The notes under the pieces: generated by a model
What the model saw: only the letters and a program-made list of their open reading frames with translations
Databases searched by the model: none
Told to the model about the DNA's origin: nothing
Assembly: GCA_021740745.1 (NCBI GenBank)
Contig: JAIOZF010000001.1
Span: 62,001-126,000, forward strand
Direction: 5' to 3'
Source: Crocinitomicaceae bacterium
GTDB taxonomy: Bacteria; Bacteroidota; Bacteroidia; Flavobacteriales_D; Crocinitomicaceae
DNA: 64,000 nt
Translations under genes and position numbers: made by a program
In this document: piece by piece, positions 56,003-64,000 of the stretch
How positions within the stretch are numbered: position 1 is the stretch's first letter
Layout of the letters: each line of letters opens with the position of its first letter

Positions 56003-56222
56003 ACTACAAAAATACGACTTTCTCGAAAGCCTTTGAATAATCAAACAGAATCTTTCAATAGAAACAAGAAGTTCAAGGTTTTGTTTTTTAAGAAATTCGT
56101 CAACCAAAACAACTATTTTTTTAAAAATAGAATCAATTAACCAGCGTTTAACGTTTATTAGTTAATCGAACGACCCACTGATTCAGATTTCTAAAGTATC
56201 TTTGTCGTTCATTTCCATTTAA

Positions 56223-57173
56223 ATGAAAGTAACAGAACACTTAAAAACAGCAAAAGAGACACTATTCTCATTCGAAATTCTTCCCCCATTAAAAGGTAAG
56301 AGTATACATTCAATCTATGATGGTATTGATCCCTTAATGGAGTTCAAGCCTAAGTTTGTGAATGTTACGTATCACCGTGAGGAGTTCATTTACAAGGAAC
56401 GCGACAATGGTTTGTTAGAGAAAATTGCCATTCGTAAGCGACCAGGAACGGTTGGTATTTGTGCTGCTATCATGAATAAATACCATGTTGATGCAGTACC
56501 TCATCTAATTTGTGGTGGATTTAGTAAAGAAGAAACAGAAAATGCATTAATCGATTTGCAGTTCTTAGGAATTGATAATGTGCTTGCTTTGCGAGGTGAT
56601 TCAATTAAAACAGAAGCAACATTTAAACCACACAAAGAAGGTCATAAATATGCAGTTGATTTGATTCATCAAATTTCCGATATGAATTCGGGGAATTATA
56701 TGATGGATGATATTCAATTGGAACCTACAGATTTTTGTATTGGTGCTGCAGGATATCCAGAAAAGCATTTTGAAGCAATGAATCTGACAACAGATATGCA
56801 CTACCTAAAAGCAAAGGTTGATGCCGGCGCTGAATATGTTGTAACGCAAATGTTCTTTGACAATCAGAAGTATTTTGATTTTGTTGATTCTTGTCGTGCT
56901 ATCGGAATTACAGTGCCAATTATTCCAGGTTTAAAACCAATTAAGACCTTAGAACACATTACTTTTTTACCGAAGTTTTTTAAAATTGATTACCCAGAAG
57001 CGTTATCAAAAGAATTGTTGAAATGTAAAGACAATAAGGAAGTTGAAGCGCTTGGAATTGAATGGGGGATTCAACAATCAAAAGAATTGAAAGAAAGAAA
57101 TGCTCCTTGTATTCACTATTATACTATGTCGAATTCATCAATGGTGAAGGCGATTGCGAAAGAAATTTTTTAA
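56223..57173 (+). CDS. metF: 5,10-methylenetetrahydrofolate reductase
   Basis: 'FSFEILPPLKGKSI', 'VNVTYHREE', 'CIGAAGYPEKHFEA', 'GAEYVVTQMFFDNQKYFDFV'. Confidence 0.94.
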   Translation: MKVTEHLKTAKETLFSFEILPPLKGKSIHSIYDGIDPLMEFKPKFVNVTYHREEFIYKERDNGLLEKIAIRKRPGTVGICAAIMNKYHVDAVPHLICGGFSKEETENALIDLQFLGIDNVLALRGDSIKTEATFKPHKEGHKYAVDLIHQISDMNSGNYMMDDIQLEPTDFCIGAAGYPEKHFEAMNLTTDMHYLKAKVDAGAEYVVTQMFFDNQKYFDFVDSCRAIGITVPIIPGLKPIKTLEHITFLPKFFKIDYPEALSKELLKCKDNKEVEALGIEWGIQQSKELKERNAPCIHYYTMSNSSMVKAIAKEIF

Positions 57174-57182
57174 TCCAATCTT

Positions 57183-57719
57183 ATGAAGCTACTCACATTA
57201 TTTTTTGCCTTAGTTCTTTCGATTTCTTCTTGGGGACAGATCGAACAGCTTAATTTAAAAAATGCCTTGGTTGTTGGACAAATGGACAAATCAGAAGATC
57301 GTTTTTCAGTAGAAATAAACATAACTGAATTACTGACAAATGCAGGTGTAAAAGCGAGTCCTTCATTGAACGTATTGAAACTAGGCAGCAGTGCCGAATT
57401 GTTGACGACGGATTCTATCAAAGCTCTAGTAGCTTCTAAAGGATTTGATACCTATTTACTTATTTCAATTCGCGGATACGACAAGAAATTCAAAGCAACG
57501 AATAGTAAAGATGACTTGGCAACTGCACTAGGTGCTGGTAATTTATTTCAACTATACCGTGATGAGGTTACTTCTGTAAGTTTTGAATTCATGTTCTTTC
57601 GTAACAATGTTATGGTGGCAAGTGATATCATTCGTTGCTCCAATGTATCCAATCGCGATGCGGTAGTTAAAAAGTTACGAAAAGCAGTTTCAAAGCGCAT
57701 TACAAAGACGTGGAAATAA
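57183..57719 (+). CDS. Secreted hypothetical protein
   Basis: 178 aa with signal peptide, 10 nt after metF. Confidence 0.55.
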   Translation: MKLLTLFFALVLSISSWGQIEQLNLKNALVVGQMDKSEDRFSVEINITELLTNAGVKASPSLNVLKLGSSAELLTTDSIKALVASKGFDTYLLISIRGYDKKFKATNSKDDLATALGAGNLFQLYRDEVTSVSFEFMFFRNNVMVASDIIRCSNVSNRDAVVKKLRKAVSKRITKTWK

Positions 57720-57727
57720 CAACATTT

Positions 57728-58306
57728 TTACTTCCCTAGTAACTTCGCAACGTATTTTCCAATAATATCAAATTCTAGGTTTACACTATCTCCCACCTTC
57801 AATTGGTGAAAATTTGTGTGCTCGTATGTATATGGGATGATGCAAACCGAAAAAGATTTTGGTAATGAATCAACTACTGTCAAACTTGTTCCATTTATGG
57901 TGATTGAACCCTTTTCTACAGTAACTTGGTCAGTAATGTATTCAAATGTATATTTCCAACTTCCGGATTGATCTTCGATATTCACACAAGTGGCAATAGA
58001 ATCTACGTGACCTTGCACAATATGTCCATCTAAACGACCATTCATTTGCATACAGCGCTCAAGGTTCACTTTTGTGCCGATTGTCCAATCTTTCAAGTTC
58101 GTTTTATCTAAAGTCTCTTGAATCGCTGTCACCACATAGTGTTGTTGGTCAATTTCTACTACCGTCAAACAACAACCATTGTGAGCAACGCTTTGATCAA
58201 TCTTTAACTCGTTTGTAAATGGCGCTTCTATTGTGAAATGGATGTTCTTATCTTCCTTACGGATAGATTTTACGATCCCCAATTGTTCGATGATTCCTGT
58301 GAACAT
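57728..58306 (-). CDS. ribE: Riboflavin synthase (alpha)
   Basis: 'MFTGIIEQLGIVKSI', 'VAHNGCCLTVVEI', 'LDGHIVQGHVDSIA', 'GSITINGTSLTVVD'. Confidence 0.96.
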   Translation of the reverse strand: MFTGIIEQLGIVKSIRKEDKNIHFTIEAPFTNELKIDQSVAHNGCCLTVVEIDQQHYVVTAIQETLDKTNLKDWTIGTKVNLERCMQMNGRLDGHIVQGHVDSIATCVNIEDQSGSWKYTFEYITDQVTVEKGSITINGTSLTVVDSLPKSFSVCIIPYTYEHTNFHQLKVGDSVNLEFDIIGKYVAKLLGK

Positions 58307-58358
58307 ATTTAATTTTTTACAAAGATAATGGAATGTTATTCAATGACTGAATTGACGC

Positions 58359-59573
58359 TTAATTATCCAGTCTTTTCAACAAGAAAGAATAACGCGTTCC
58401 GCTGATATCAGAAATACGCTCCGCTTTTCCGTCCATTTGTTCGGTAAGCATTTCGATTAATTGAAGTCCAAATGAATTATCAGAGGCTACTTCCTTCCAT
58501 TTACCGTTGTCGATATAAACCAACTCTAACGAATCATCTTTGTCGTAAATTCCTATAAAAATGCGTCCGAAATCTTTAAAAGCATGTTTCAATGAGTTGG
58601 AAACCAATTCACTTATTAAGAGTGCTAAAGGTACAATTGAAGAAGATCCAATATGTTTTACTTCAGCGTTTACGATTTTCTCTACGGGAATTTGCACTGA
58701 AGAAGACCGAATTAATTCATCTACCAAGGTCGAAAAATAATCTGAAATATCGAGTTCAGCTAAATTCTCAGCTTGATACATTTTTTGATGAATCAAGGAC
58801 ATCGTCATTACACGGTTTATGGCATCCTCAAAATGAATTCGATCTTCATTTGAAGGCAATTCATTTGACTGTAAGCGCAACAAACTAGTAATTACTTGCA
58901 AATTATTCTTTACGCGATGATGGATTTCTTGTAATAAAACAGTTTTCTCTTCATTCTGAGAAACAATCATTTTATTCTGTATACTCAATTCATCATTCGC
59001 TTCCATGTAACGATTCTCAATAAACTCGGTCGAATGAATCGAATTGCACAGGAAATACCCAATTACTGAAATACACAATAAAAATTCGGCAATAATTGAC
59101 CCAAGCTGCAGACTTGTTAAGGGGTACGTGACAGATCTCGGAATATTTAGAAAGAACCAAATATAAATAACACCAAAAACCGTTATGAAGGTTAGAAGGA
59201 TATTTCCCCATTTCATTCCAACGTTGTAGTACACAAAAATCAATATGGTAATTAACCAAATTGGCTCAATGATTAGAGGGACATCATGAACAATAAAAGG
59301 AGAAATTAAAATCAAAAAAGCTGCCGAAAAGGCTACAACAATTGAAACCAGTTTATAATTGAAACTTGATCTCAAATATAATATTCCGCCAAAAAATACT
59401 GCTGCACCAATAAAGTATTGAAGAGCATTAAGCTTACTTACAAAAAGGGAAAAGATTCCGAACACACTAAGTGCAATCGACATGTAAACCATTATTTTCC
59501 ATGCTACGCTGAAACGTGCAATATCGTAGAAATTGGTAAAGTTCGTTTCGGGAAACTTAAAAATATTCGACAT
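58359..59573 (-). CDS. Sensor histidine kinase (HisKA_2/HWE-like), membrane-bound
   Basis: 'LLQEIHHRVKNNLQVITSLLRLQS', 'LALLISELVSNSLKHAF'; multiple TM. Confidence 0.9.
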   Translation of the reverse strand: MSNIFKFPETNFTNFYDIARFSVAWKIMVYMSIALSVFGIFSLFVSKLNALQYFIGAAVFFGGILYLRSSFNYKLVSIVVAFSAAFLILISPFIVHDVPLIIEPIWLITILIFVYYNVGMKWGNILLTFITVFGVIYIWFFLNIPRSVTYPLTSLQLGSIIAEFLLCISVIGYFLCNSIHSTEFIENRYMEANDELSIQNKMIVSQNEEKTVLLQEIHHRVKNNLQVITSLLRLQSNELPSNEDRIHFEDAINRVMTMSLIHQKMYQAENLAELDISDYFSTLVDELIRSSSVQIPVEKIVNAEVKHIGSSSIVPLALLISELVSNSLKHAFKDFGRIFIGIYDKDDSLELVYIDNGKWKEVASDNSFGLQLIEMLTEQMDGKAERISDISGTRYSFLLKRLDN

Positions 59574-59939
59574 ATAGATTTGATAGCAAACAAATGTATC
59601 AAAAATCTAGGGATTTTCATTTCGAACATTATCCATAGAAAAGAGATTATCTGGTAAGATTTTGTCTTTTTTCTTGGTTCATTAACCATCTACATTTGAA
59701 TAGATTGTAAATTTTTGTATCGATTTATTAAAAATTTCATGATTTAAATTTCAAGATTATATTGTTGTAATTCAATTACTTATCCAATTATAACCGTTTA
59801 CATCCAACTGTTATTCGACAGTAATCAATTAATGACCAGATAAAATTTTGAGATGCCCACAACTTTGCATCGTCGAATTCAGGAAATGACTTCTGAAGGG
59901 TAACAAAACAAATTTTTCAAACTTTTAATTATTACAAAC

Positions 59940-60293
59940 ATGAACACATTAAGAAACAAAGTGAGTTTGATCGGACGATTAGGTGGACAACCTGAAGTAA
60001 CAACATTTGACACGGGACGTACCTTGGCACGTTTCACAGTTGCAACCAACGAAAACTACAAAGACAAAAACGGGCAATGGCATGAGAACACCCAGTGGCA
60101 TACAGTAAATGCCTGGGGTAAAATTGCTGAGCGAGTTCAAAAAAGTCTGCAAAAAGGACAAGAAGTGATTGTAGAAGGAAAACTCGTTCACCAATCGTAT
60201 GAAACAAAAACAGGCGAAAAACGCTACGGTACAATTATCGAAGCAAGTGAATTTCTTCTTTTGACACCAAAAGCTGACACAACAAAAAAATAA
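59940..60293 (+). CDS. Single-stranded DNA-binding protein (paralog 1)
   Basis: 'MNTLRNKVSLIGRLGGQPEVTTFDTGRTLARFTVATNENYKDKNGQWHENTQWHTVNAWGKIAERV'. Confidence 0.93.
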   Translation: MNTLRNKVSLIGRLGGQPEVTTFDTGRTLARFTVATNENYKDKNGQWHENTQWHTVNAWGKIAERVQKSLQKGQEVIVEGKLVHQSYETKTGEKRYGTIIEASEFLLLTPKADTTKK

Positions 60294-60350
60294 AACCTAA
60301 CCACTAACAACTAGGGGTCGAAGTCCCGGCCCCTTTAACAAAACAACAAC

Positions 60351-60662
60351 ATGAATCACGTAAATTTAATTGGAAAAGTATGTTCAACACCTAAAATAGT
60401 TGAACTTCCTAACGGAAAGAAAATAGCACAATTCACCATGTCTACAAAAGAAATGTACTTGGATGAAAACGGGAAAACACAGACTCGCAGCAATTGGCAC
60501 CGACTAACAGCTTGGGGAAACTGGGTTAGAGTTCTAGAAGAACTAGGAACCGAAGGTATGAACTTGGCAGTTGAGGGCAAATTAGTAACTCGCTTCTACC
60601 AAAACCAAGGAAAGAAAAACTTCATTTCAGAAGTAGAAATCAATGACTTAGTCATTTTGTAA
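60351..60662 (+). CDS. Single-stranded DNA-binding protein (paralog 2)
   Basis: 'MNHVNLIGKVCSTPKIVELPNGKKIAQFTMSTKEMYLDENGKTQTRSNWHRLTAWGNWVRVLEEL'. Confidence 0.88.
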   Translation: MNHVNLIGKVCSTPKIVELPNGKKIAQFTMSTKEMYLDENGKTQTRSNWHRLTAWGNWVRVLEELGTEGMNLAVEGKLVTRFYQNQGKKNFISEVEINDLVIL

Positions 60663-60713
60663 AAAACACATCGATCAATTTTTTAACAATCACACACATT
60701 TAATTTCAATCAC

Positions 60714-61040
60714 ATGACAACAATTCGAAATCACGTAACACTTATTGGCAACATCGGATCTGCAGCAGAAATCACTCAATTCGACAATGGAAACAAAGTT
60801 GCTCGCTTTAACTTGGCAACTGACAAAAACTTCCGAGCGAATGATGGGAAAATCAAAAGTTCAACAGAATGGCACCGCATTTTTGCCTGGGGTAATCTAG
60901 CTCAATTCATTGAAACGTATGCAGAAAAAGGAAAAAAAGTAGCTATTCACGGCAGGTTAGTAAACAGAACGTATTTGAGCAAAGAAGGCAAAAAACGAAA
61001 TGTTACGGAAGTAGAAGTACGTCATATTATCGGTTTATAA
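60714..61040 (+). CDS. Single-stranded DNA-binding protein (paralog 3)
   Basis: 'IRNHVTLIGNIGSAAEITQFDNGNKVARFNLATDKNFRANDGKIKSSTEWHRIFAWGNLAQFI'. Confidence 0.9.
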   Translation: MTTIRNHVTLIGNIGSAAEITQFDNGNKVARFNLATDKNFRANDGKIKSSTEWHRIFAWGNLAQFIETYAEKGKKVAIHGRLVNRTYLSKEGKKRNVTEVEVRHIIGL

Positions 61041-61061
61041 ATCCAAATCGATATGCAGTTA

Positions 61062-61092
61062 AACGGTCGCTCATTGGGTGACCGTTTTTTGT
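61062..61092 (+). terminator. Intrinsic terminator after the ssb cluster
   Basis: aaacggtcgctcattgggtgaccgtttttt. Confidence 0.8.
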
Positions 61093-61094
61093 TG

Positions 61095-62537
61095 CTAATA
61101 ATTGCGATAATCATTCCACAACTGACTTCTCAAACCAATTGTTGGTAGGTACTTTAAATCGCCTGTCATTGTATCATAGCGCAATTGATTTTCAAAAAAA
61201 GCTTGTAAATCTGAATGACGGTGTACCTTAAATGCAAGCGTTGCCATTATTCGCAAACCATTATTTCCTTGACCTTGACCTGTAAAATGTCCATATTCAT
61301 ATGGTCGATTGGTATAAGGTTGGTACAAATTTCCACCATAACTCAAGCCATTTTTATCTTCTCCTTTCAAAAAGTAACTTGCGAATGCTTTTACGATCCA
61401 TCGTTTGTGTTGAAACTTCACCTCTCCAAGAATTTCCATAAAATTCGAAGCATAAGGATGAGCAAGCGTGTTTCCTTGGTTTCCGTAGTTCTGTCCTTCG
61501 TTCAAATGTGCATAGGTGTATGGACGAACAGCATTGTATTCCAAACGATAAAACCAATGTGATTTATTCGTAGCGAATCGACCTTTAATTCCAAGTTGGC
61601 CTCCATATTTGTTGGCCCACCATCCCGTTTTAGCTTTGTATTCAGTTAATGAAAATTCATCTAAAACAAACTGGCCATACAACATATGTTGCTTGTATTT
61701 CGCACTAAAACTCACCCCCAACAATACATTGTCTGAAGAACCCAATGCATATTCTTGAGGTCGATAAAAAATAACTGGATTTAAGTATTCTACATCGTAT
61801 CCTCTATTCAACAAGGTATCCTTTGGTTGGAAAACGACGGTTTCAAAAATTCCAATATTCAACCATTTTGTAGCATTTAAACTAATGTGATGAGTTGCTC
61901 CATTCTTCCGCTTCCAATCCGTACCCACTTCTTCTCTAAAAAATTGATACAACACACTGTACTCAACACGCCAAAATTGAGCGCGAATCTGTCCAAATGG
62001 ATGCGGTTTACCATAATCACTTAAAAACAAACTTCTATTTCCTTCACCTATAAAATTATGGTCAAGCCCTACCTGAAAATTAAAAATTCGGTTCGGTGTA
62101 TATGATAATCTACCGCGCAAATCCGCATATGAATAACTGGTCGAATCGGCGTTATACCAATAAGCTTTTGAATGAAACAAGGAGTCACCCGATCCTATAC
62201 CTCCCATAAAACTCGCTCTTAAATACCACTTTTCAGAAAAAGAACTTTCTAGGTTCAATCCTCCACCAGTTCGATACTGACTCGTTTCATTGTATCGGTA
62301 ATTCAAATCTGCAATTGGAGTGATATGTGCAAAATATAACTGTTCATTCAAACCAATATTTATCAGTCCGTCGATTGGTCGTTGCGCTCGTATTGATGGT
62401 TTTACTGAAGAATGGTGTTCAAGCGATAAAGGAACAATCGAATCCGTTGGCATTTCTTCATACAGTACAGCTACACCTCCTTGACCAAAGGAGATTAACG
62501 AATTTAAAAATGCTATGAAAAGTAAATACCTCATCAA
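61095..62537 (-). CDS. Outer-membrane beta-barrel protein (RemB/Wzi-like family)
   Basis: 480 aa, signal peptide, alternating beta pattern; 'GLDHNFIGEGNRSLFLSDYGKPHPFGQIRAQFW' shared with the next ORF. Confidence 0.6.
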   Translation of the reverse strand: MMRYLLFIAFLNSLISFGQGGVAVLYEEMPTDSIVPLSLEHHSSVKPSIRAQRPIDGLINIGLNEQLYFAHITPIADLNYRYNETSQYRTGGGLNLESSFSEKWYLRASFMGGIGSGDSLFHSKAYWYNADSTSYSYADLRGRLSYTPNRIFNFQVGLDHNFIGEGNRSLFLSDYGKPHPFGQIRAQFWRVEYSVLYQFFREEVGTDWKRKNGATHHISLNATKWLNIGIFETVVFQPKDTLLNRGYDVEYLNPVIFYRPQEYALGSSDNVLLGVSFSAKYKQHMLYGQFVLDEFSLTEYKAKTGWWANKYGGQLGIKGRFATNKSHWFYRLEYNAVRPYTYAHLNEGQNYGNQGNTLAHPYASNFMEILGEVKFQHKRWIVKAFASYFLKGEDKNGLSYGGNLYQPYTNRPYEYGHFTGQGQGNNGLRIMATLAFKVHRHSDLQAFFENQLRYDTMTGDLKYLPTIGLRSQLWNDYRNY

Positions 62538-63988
62538 AAATCCGTGTAGCGATTGTTAATACCTGTTCGCAATCCAACAAAAATGTGCTGCGCGTTTCCA
62601 ATGCCCACATTTACATCTGAACGTAAATTGATACCTCCGAATAAATTCAAATTTATTTTTCGGTTCAAACGGTAACCCAATTCACTTGTTAATAGAACAA
62701 CTTTTCCCGTTTCGAAATTGTCTATTTTATTAACCGGTAGCAAATCAGTAGAAGCGTAATTGGACAAAATGTATACTATTGTTTTGAAATCGATGTAGCA
62801 CCTTTTCCATTCATAATTCGATCGAACAATAAATTCATGAAAAGAATTCCCCTTGACATGAGCCATTGGTAAATTGTAATGACTATAATTCAACCGTGCA
62901 TTACGCGAATGATACATTCCTTTTGTTACTGAATTAAATTCAACTTGCAACATGAAATCTTTCAAGCCAAAGTAATTGAATCCCCTAAATCCAAGCTGCA
63001 TTGCTGCATTTTTAGTATTCAAATCCCCCAAGGCAATTTGACCATAAAAACGGTTGTTATCATTCAGCGCAAACGAAATATTGAAACCGAGAACTGAGTT
63101 TATCTGATCTTTTGAAAGGACAAAAGGTGCAATAAGAGGAATAGGATTATAAAACAAAGGATTCACTTTTGTTGATGTGATTGAATCTCCTTTCGACCAA
63201 ATGATGCCTTCAAAAAGACTAAAACTCCATTTCTCACTTGGCTGAAAAGTAAGGTAATTGTTCGAGTATCCCTTAGTTTCGTAATATGCTTCAACGGTTG
63301 TACTTGCGGGTTTTCGCATTAAGTTAATCAAACGAGTTCTCAAGGCGTTGAACTGCCATTTTTTCAAAAACTGAGTACTTACGCGATAAAATGGAGAAGG
63401 TACACCATTATCAGATAACAAAATCGATCGATAACCATCACCTATAAAATGACTTGAATTCCCTGCTGATAGATGCAACCATTTCGTTGGTTTATAGACA
63501 ATGTTACCAACGGCATAGGCATAATCAAATCCATCTACCTTAAAAGGCTTTGTTCTCGCACTACCTGGCACAACAGCATTTTGGGTGTTGTATTGTCCTG
63601 TTGACTGATTTGGATACAATTCACCAAGCTCACTATAATAGGCTGATTCATATCTGGAAAACCGCGCTTGATTCTCATAAAAAGAGGTGGAAAACGAAAA
63701 ATTCTTAAATAAATCACCTTCAACGAAAATTCCTCTTGTGTTTTGAAACAACCTTCTACTGCTCGTATCTTTTCGATCTGTTCCTACACAGAAATCTAGA
63801 ATCGGTGAAATTGATAGGAAATAATAATCCCCCTTCGCTTCAAATAAATGCTTCTTAAACAGTGTTTCAGTTAACTCATAATATTGTTTGCTTGAATCTC
63901 TCAGCGCATCGTTAATACTAAATTGAGATTCGAAAACCGGTAAAAAAGAACCATTCGGCACAACTTTATTCGCAAGATGAATGTGCAT
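62534..63988 (-). CDS. Outer-membrane beta-barrel protein, paralog of the 61095 product
   Basis: 'SAGNSSHFIGDGYRSILLSDNGVPSPFYRVSTQFLKKWQFNALRTRLI' parallels the neighbour; 4-nt overlap. Confidence 0.6.
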   Translation of the reverse strand: MHIHLANKVVPNGSFLPVFESQFSINDALRDSSKQYYELTETLFKKHLFEAKGDYYFLSISPILDFCVGTDRKDTSSRRLFQNTRGIFVEGDLFKNFSFSTSFYENQARFSRYESAYYSELGELYPNQSTGQYNTQNAVVPGSARTKPFKVDGFDYAYAVGNIVYKPTKWLHLSAGNSSHFIGDGYRSILLSDNGVPSPFYRVSTQFLKKWQFNALRTRLINLMRKPASTTVEAYYETKGYSNNYLTFQPSEKWSFSLFEGIIWSKGDSITSTKVNPLFYNPIPLIAPFVLSKDQINSVLGFNISFALNDNNRFYGQIALGDLNTKNAAMQLGFRGFNYFGLKDFMLQVEFNSVTKGMYHSRNARLNYSHYNLPMAHVKGNSFHEFIVRSNYEWKRCYIDFKTIVYILSNYASTDLLPVNKIDNFETGKVVLLTSELGYRLNRKINLNLFGGINLRSDVNVGIGNAQHIFVGLRTGINNRYTDF

Positions 63989-64000
63989 TCGGTCTTTAAA

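Noticed and set aside
56003-56107. N-terminal extension of dxr in the ORF track
   Set aside because: The 35 extra residues are not Dxr-like. The conserved start 'MSEKKGIAILGSTGSIG' is at 56002. The same reasoning was applied to purH, the nitrilase, the dCMP deaminase and YicC.

Overview
Bacteroidota-type chromosome segment, probably Flavobacteriales (T9SS sorting domains, Bacteroidota-style TAnnTTTG promoter, AT-rich intergenic repeats). It has two parts. (1) About 1-11755 looks like the right part of an integrated genomic island. It has an excisionase-like HTH fragment at the left edge of the window, a tyrosine recombinase at 10514-11590, and next to it a 24-nt tRNA 3'-end fragment (T-loop plus acceptor) at 11732-11755 that resembles an att site. 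Its most notable cargo is a minus-strand ubiquitin-like conjugation operon at 3246-8056: a Ubl-E2 fusion, a JAMM/JAB-E1 (ThiF) fusion, a CPCGC-containing DUF6527-like protein, and a subtilase. The E2-like domain contains no cysteine, and the E1 crossover loop has 'QPGKSSLMSRG' where Cys-type E1s usually carry the catalytic Cys. This suggests Ser/oxyester or otherwise cysteine-independent chemistry. Around the operon are a putative structured sRNA with promoter and terminator (about 8180-8284), an XRE/ImmA-IrrE pair whose promoter overlaps a perfect 22-bp inverted repeat, and a two-gene module (membrane/SH3-like protein plus CoiA-like nuclease). Just right of the att fragment, an S23-type four-helix-bundle gene lies between two nearly identical 61-nt copies of the tRNA tail plus terminator. 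(2) 12.3-64 kb is mostly core genome: ispD, hemL, kynU/kmo, gmk/nadD, scoAB, the mreBCD-mrdA-rodA-PBP1A cluster, purH, T9SS cargo, ctpA, dxr, metF, ribE, three tandem ssb paralogs and a pair of outer-membrane barrel paralogs. It also contains a decayed DUF559 nuclease embedded in REP-like repeats. All calls are from reading the sequence; no database search was run.
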